Assembly: GCF_964340395.1 (NCBI RefSeq)
Contig: NC_135569.1
Location: forward strand, 12,395,019-12,446,018
Direction of reading: 5' to 3'
Length of the DNA stretch: 51,000 bases
Source: Glandiceps talaboti
Lineage: Eukaryota > Hemichordata > Enteropneusta > Spengelidae
A model generated the notes under the pieces. The model worked only from the letters and a program-made list of their open reading frames with translations. It searched no databases and had not been told where the DNA came from. Below are positions 41,948 through 51,000 of the stretch, piece after piece. Both the position numbers and the translations under genes were made by a program. Position 1 is the first letter of the stretch. Every line of letters begins with the position of its first letter.

Positions 41948-42437
41948 ACACACACATACACACAGCTAGAGTGACACAGACACACAGCTCACACTCACTA
42001 ATAACCACACATTGTGTATTACTTTATAAATAAATAGACTGGGATACGTGGTATTTGTTATTTCGATCAATGCTACAATATAGGTTTTCAAGTAGAAGCT
42101 ATATTTCGGATTATGACGTCGCGAAGTGTATCGCAATCTAAAAGGTCATAGGCTTACCTACCATATCTCCCAAAGCGTTCATAGCCATTTGATATCTGTT
42201 CTTTGTTTCGTCCGTTGTATTCATTGCTAAATTGTGCCGAACAATCAAATCCATGTTGTTATTCCAAATAAGGCGTTTGGCATTTTCTTCGTACTTGTTC
42301 GCGTACTTCTTATCATGTAAATGTTTCCACAACTTCCACTGGCTGTCACGATCGGTTATGGAAGCAACAGGTGGGCCCGTGCATAGCAGATAACCCGCCG
42401 AGATAATCAACAGAAACAAACTTAACAGGTATTCCAT
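38310..42437 (-). CDS. Cathepsin L-like (papain family C1A) pseudoprotease, catalytic Cys lost, complete
   Basis: Five minus-strand exons: 42437-42162, 41696-41528, 40342-40128, 39600-39360 and 38401-38310; phases 0, 1, 0, 1; 330 residues. A signal peptide ([18 protein letters not shown]) is followed by an I29 propeptide: [18 protein letters not shown], an ERFNIN-like helix ([15 protein letters not shown]) and MNALGDM. The mature part starts around [11 protein letters not shown]. The active-site segment reads [11 protein letters not shown] where active family members have NQG.CGSCWAF. The oxyanion Gln136 stays, but the catalytic Cys is Val142, the neighbouring Trp is Gly143, and the first disulphide Cys is Ile139. 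His277 ([11 protein letters not shown]), Asn298 and Trp300 (YWICKNSWG) are kept, and the C terminus (WGMEGYIQI...[11 protein letters not shown]) is normal. The frame and all splice sites are intact, so it is probably a secreted non-catalytic protein rather than a pseudogene. Proteolysis by the usual mechanism is not expected. Confidence 0.9.
38581..38634. repeat. (GTT)18 microsatellite (cathepsin-like gene intron 4)
   Basis: Perfect trinucleotide array of 18 units. Confidence 0.95.
40961..40998. repeat. Perfect 14-bp stem hairpin (cathepsin-like gene intron 2)
   Basis: ATATAGACGTTGGA, ten-base loop GAGAGCTCAT, TCCAACGTCTATAT. No coding or tRNA features. Confidence 0.55.
41854..41945. repeat. 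(TC)n microsatellite (cathepsin-like gene intron 1)
   Basis: About 46 TC units, flanked on the left by a GTGCG/CGTG-rich stretch and on the right by CA-rich sequence. Artefactual Glu-Arg frames on the minus strand. Confidence 0.95.
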
Positions 42438-42441
42438 ACAT

Positions 42442-42501
42442 CAAACAAACAAACAAACAAACAAACAAACAAACAAACAAACAAACAAACAAACAAACAA
42501 A

Positions 42502-42536
<35 letters not shown>

Positions 42537-42537
42537 A
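42442..42537. repeat. (CAAA)n(TAAA)n tetranucleotide array directly 5' of the cathepsin-like start codon
   Basis: (CAAA)n from 42442 to about 42500 and (TAAA)n to 42537. On the coding (minus) strand this is (TTTA)n(TTTG)n ending only five bases before the ATG at 42437. If the transcript starts upstream, the 5' UTR is almost entirely this repeat; otherwise a 5' exon joins close to the start. Confidence 0.9.
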
Positions 42538-43399
42538 CATACACAAGTGAGCTAAAATATTGGAGGACAATCTCATAAATATACATGAGCTAAAATAAGA
42601 TGCATGTCACCCGTCAACAAACACTCATCATTCCTCGTCATGTTACAGGTTTCTGGACACAAAGTTTGGAGAAAAACTATATATCTGGATGACTGTTCCG
42701 TAAACAACAGCAAATTTAGCAAAACATACATAGTGGAAAGGTGGCCTATAGGTGACACAGGAACAATAAAATGTTATATGTTAATTCCTTACAGGAGAAA
42801 TGAAGATACCTTGGTGTTTCTCACATGAGACGTGACACTCTCTGATCTGCATCATGTGTAATTTTGTTTTCTGCTGAAATCCGTTTCCACTGCAACGTAA
42901 AAAAATAGCAATGCTTTATCACATTTCAATATAATTGGGTATAGAATCCTGCTGTATGTGTTGCGTATCTGTTGTTGTTAGTCTAGAGTTAAATTGTGTC
43001 AATCCCTATGTAATAAACATTATATATCCCATGTGTCACGAACATCATGGTAACTTCATTTCTCCTGTAGTTTGTAACTTCCTGTATAAGCCATATTTCT
43101 GTACATTTGCAAATTATGTTTGAATTACATACAACAAAAGTACAATTACAAATTGAAATAAAAGTTGCAAACTGAGCATAAAATGTACCAACAAGTCAAC
43201 AAATACGCGAGCGTACTACGAATAAAATACATTTCAATGTCAAGTAATCACCAACTTGGGTAGTTAGTCTGAGTCTGTATAAAATATTGCTTTGTTATAC
43301 CTTAAAAATATCCTTGGTGAAATCGTACAAATACTCTCATGTTCTACATGTCCATCAAAACGTCTTAATGGTAAAATTACCACCTGTTTCCACCAAGAG

Positions 43400-43514
<115 letters not shown>

Positions 43515-43898
43515 AATGCAAATGGGTATTCAGAAAAAGCTCATTAAAAAACCCCTGACAATTCTACTATTCGAAAATATTCAAAAATATTTTAAAACCC
43601 TGTACAGTGGTGGGATTTTCCTGAATTCATGAAGGTACAGCTTGTATTAGTAAAGATGTGTAAAATAACAAAGGCAGCTGGAGATGAGAGTAAAGCATAC
43701 ATTTGTACACAGCTTCAAACGTATTCTTAAAGTGTGCATCGACCGTCCCCCAAATACAATGTAGGTCTCCCCAAGGGTCATCGAACGATGACGTCACTCA
43801 GTCTACAAGCGGTCATACCACACAAGATCATTAAGGATGTGGCGATACTAAGTTGACGCAGGCAGATACAGGCAGCAGACAATGGAAGCAGGCAGATA

Positions 43899-43911
43899 TG
43901 ACCTTTGACCT
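43899..43911 (-). promoter_or_regulatory. Perfect DR1 nuclear-receptor motif in left MITE end
   Basis: On the minus strand AGGTCA-A-AGGTCA, the ideal direct repeat with one-base spacing bound by HNF4, RXR heterodimers and COUP-TF (established knowledge). Carried within a transposable element. Confidence 0.5.
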
Positions 43912-44185
43912 TGAATATAGAACCGTGTATAGTGTGCACACTCAATGCATGCAATGGTTTGCAAGCAAACGGTTCATTTCATTTGTGTGTGAAATATTGA
44001 AATTTCCCATAATGCACCATATATTTTTTTTTAAAGTTACTTTGGGTTTCCATTCATGTCCTATATCATGTTACTTCTGTGAAAAATCGCTTGTGAAAGT
44101 CTGTGAAACTGATCATAAGGAAGGTAAAGTCCTTGTTTCTTTTTTCTACAGTAATTTAACAATAAGCTAGAGGGTTTGATGTTCA

Positions 44186-44198
44186 AGGTCAAAGGTCA
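44186..44198 (+). promoter_or_regulatory. Perfect DR1 nuclear-receptor motif in right MITE end
   Basis: AGGTCA-A-AGGTCA on the plus strand, mirror image of the left copy. It is about 237 bp upstream of the putative donor of the SLC16 non-coding exon at 44422/44423. Confidence 0.5.
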
Positions 44199-44339
44199 TA
44201 TCTGCCTGCTTCCATTGTCTGCTGCCCGTGTCTGCCTGTGTCAACTTAGTTGTGGCGATACAGTGTGCTCGGAATATGTACACCGTGTTGGACACTGTGT
44301 TGTGACACCGGCACTTTAAACCCAGGACTAAAGGTGACA

Positions 44340-44422
44340 TGCTCCAGTTTGACGCATGCGTAAACTGGTGTGAAGACGAGAGGCGAAAGTCAACAGGATA
44401 AATTAATCTCGGTCAGTAAACG
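44340..44422 (+). other. Putative 5' non-coding exon of the SLC16 gene
   Basis: A strong donor (ACG then GTAAGTG) at 44423 and a good acceptor (TTTCTCTCTCAACATTCAG) ending at 45902 would join a 5' exon to 45903-46176, which carries the start codon. The 5' limit at 44340 is a guess. No in-frame coding extension is implied. Confidence 0.35.
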
Positions 44423-45765
44423 GTAAGTGTGTCCCCCTTGCTCAATTTAACTCTTGAAATGCTCCGGAAACTCTGTCACGTCTTTAAAGTTTATGTGTGT
44501 CCGATGAAAACTTGCCGAAGATTCAAGGATCGATAGCATATATTTCCATAGTTCGGGGGCAATTCTGGTTAAAACTTAAAGTACGGAGTTAGACATATTT
44601 GGTCGGTAAGACTCCGTGCAGCAAATTCGCATAAACAAAGACATTGTGAGTTCACATTCTGAGAAGTATAATACAAACACACATACATTGGCTGTAATCA
44701 CGTGGTCACATCCGTGACCAATATACACACATAGATCAAACTGCACTCACCGATTAGTGTAGAAGGGCTCGAAATATCATTATTTATTTCAACTTAAAGC
44801 AAACAAATTTGCGACACGGATATCGAGTTTGTCTTTTGAGGCGCTATATTGTTCACAAAATTGACGAGAGTGCTTGACAGGGTGCAGCATGCAGCTGCCG
44901 TTTGAGGTTAGGGAGTAGAAGGCTGATTTATCGATGATTTGACATACTTACAAGAAAATCAGTGCCGCTTTGAAAACTCGAGGACTGTACTAGACATACT
45001 TGTACGCCGTATACTTGTGTTCGGTGGCAGGGTTAACGGAGGCACAGCCACTTGCATTATCATATGTGCCGCGATTCAGTTCTGAATTACATGTATGCGT
45101 AATATTTCATAGATTGTTGTTTTCTTATTGCTTAGAATGTCGTTTTCTTAGGAAAATATTGTACGAATCTTGCTGCTACAAATGTATCAATCTCTATACT
45201 ACGAAGAAATCAAAAGGTTGTTATATTTAGTCTGTAGACCCGGAAAACAACAATCTATGAACTATTACACGCCCCTGTGGTATGAATAATATAACCTGAA
45301 TTGTGTACAATGGCAGTTTTTATGTTTTCATGGAGGTATAAAGGGGAGATGTCGCCATGTTGTTTGACTGAAAGGTCTGTCGTTGTTACAGCTTAACCAT
45401 CAGTTGGAACATGGACGTAGAATATTACATGAATAGCTGAAGCTTGTGGCAATACATAAGCGATAAGCTGTAAACTGAAATGCCTTCCGCAAAGGGTTGT
45501 TGTTACTATACCCTTTGTTATCAACTATATATAAAACTTAAAAATATAGTACCTGCAGCTGGAACGTTTTTTTGACAATATTTTGTCAGGTACAATAACT
45601 TATAACATTATTCGTAATATCTCAAACCGTGAACAATGTCGTATCACACGTGGATAAATGTATTTTTGTAGCTGTATACACAATTAATCAGAATTTAGGA
45701 TCCGCACCCTAAAATCATCCGAATTTCATATTTTTCCAGCAGCCCATCCAGCAGACGAACACGCG

Positions 45766-45768
<3 letters not shown>

Positions 45769-45804
<36 letters not shown>
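45769..45804. repeat. (GT)n microsatellite
   Basis: About 18 GT units within the putative SLC16 5' intron. Confidence 0.95.
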
Positions 45805-45807
<3 letters not shown>

Positions 45808-46004
45808 TTTGATTGATAGTGACTCCCCATACCCAATAAAGACTAATGACACCGATTTTGGAGGTAGTTAGATTATTATAAATTTTCTCTCTCAACATTC
45901 AGATATCCTGGCCTGGGTTTAGCTGTTCACTGTTATTGAATTCTCAGAATGACACCTGGCTAAGACATCTCGGGGTTTACTAAGTGATTGTTGGAAAGTG
46001 CAAC

Positions 46005-51000
<4,996 letters not shown>

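Larger units (their letters stand above)
43838..44259. mobile_element. 404-bp Mutator-like MITE with 9-bp target duplication and DR1 motifs in both ends
   Basis: The element 43847-44250 has terminal inverted repeats of about 69 bp starting ACTAAGTTGAC, then CAGGCAGA.AC and CAGCAGACAATGGAAGCAGG, then CAGATATGACCTTTGACCTT. It is flanked by TGTGGCGAT at 43838-43846 and 44251-44259, a perfect 9-bp duplication of the length typical of Mutator-like elements. Each end carries TGACCTTTGACCT or its complement (43899-43911 and 44186-44198). The interior, about 265 bp, has no recognisable transposase. It sits less than 100 bp upstream of the putative SLC16 5' exon. Confidence 0.85.

Overview
This is eukaryotic nuclear DNA. 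It is intron-rich and AT-rich, with GT-AG introns, short exons, long microsatellites and many small transposable-element relics. The gene content (an animal-type mitoribosomal protein, a ciliary microtubule inner protein, kappa-class GSTs, a cathepsin-like protein and an SLC16 transporter) together with the compact layout suggests a marine invertebrate metazoan. A hemichordate, lancelet or lophotrochozoan would all fit, and the sequence alone does not decide between them. Exon models below were built by hand: I matched splice sites, checked that every intron phase closes, and compared the products with protein families I know.

Layout. (1) Minus strand, 2827 down to 483 and continuing off the left edge: MRPS22 (mitochondrial ribosomal protein S22), first three exons. 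(2) Plus strand, 4910-10131: a complete four-exon CFAP107 (C1orf158) homologue, head-to-head with MRPS22. (3) 10132-16211: about 6 kb of intergenic DNA with local duplications. (4) Minus strand, 18662 down to 16212: complete four-exon NUDT8-like CoA-type Nudix hydrolase, possibly with a further 5' exon at 19484-19461. (5) Plus strand, 19817-26899 and 29622-36229: two complete tandem GSTK1 paralogues, each of eight exons with identical intron positions and phases. Their introns hold a LINE 3' end, MITEs, tRNA-related SINEs and a 30-bp minisatellite. (6) Minus strand, 42437 down to 38310: complete five-exon cathepsin L-like (C1A) protein whose catalytic Cys is lost. (7) Plus strand, 46005 to the right edge: SLC16 (monocarboxylate transporter family), six coding exons seen, 3' end missing.

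How the genes relate. MRPS22 is mitochondrial, NUDT8 is mitochondrial, and kappa GSTs are mitochondrial and peroxisomal. NUDT8 and GSTK1-A are head-to-head and may share a promoter. GSTK1-A ends in a canonical peroxisomal signal (SKL) and GSTK1-B does not, which suggests the duplicates split by compartment. The most notable points are the cathepsin-like pseudoprotease, the PTS1 difference between the GSTK1 copies, a MITE with a 9-bp target duplication carrying two perfect DR1 nuclear-receptor motifs just upstream of the SLC16 gene, and tandem decayed copies of a splice acceptor plus exon start inside CFAP107.
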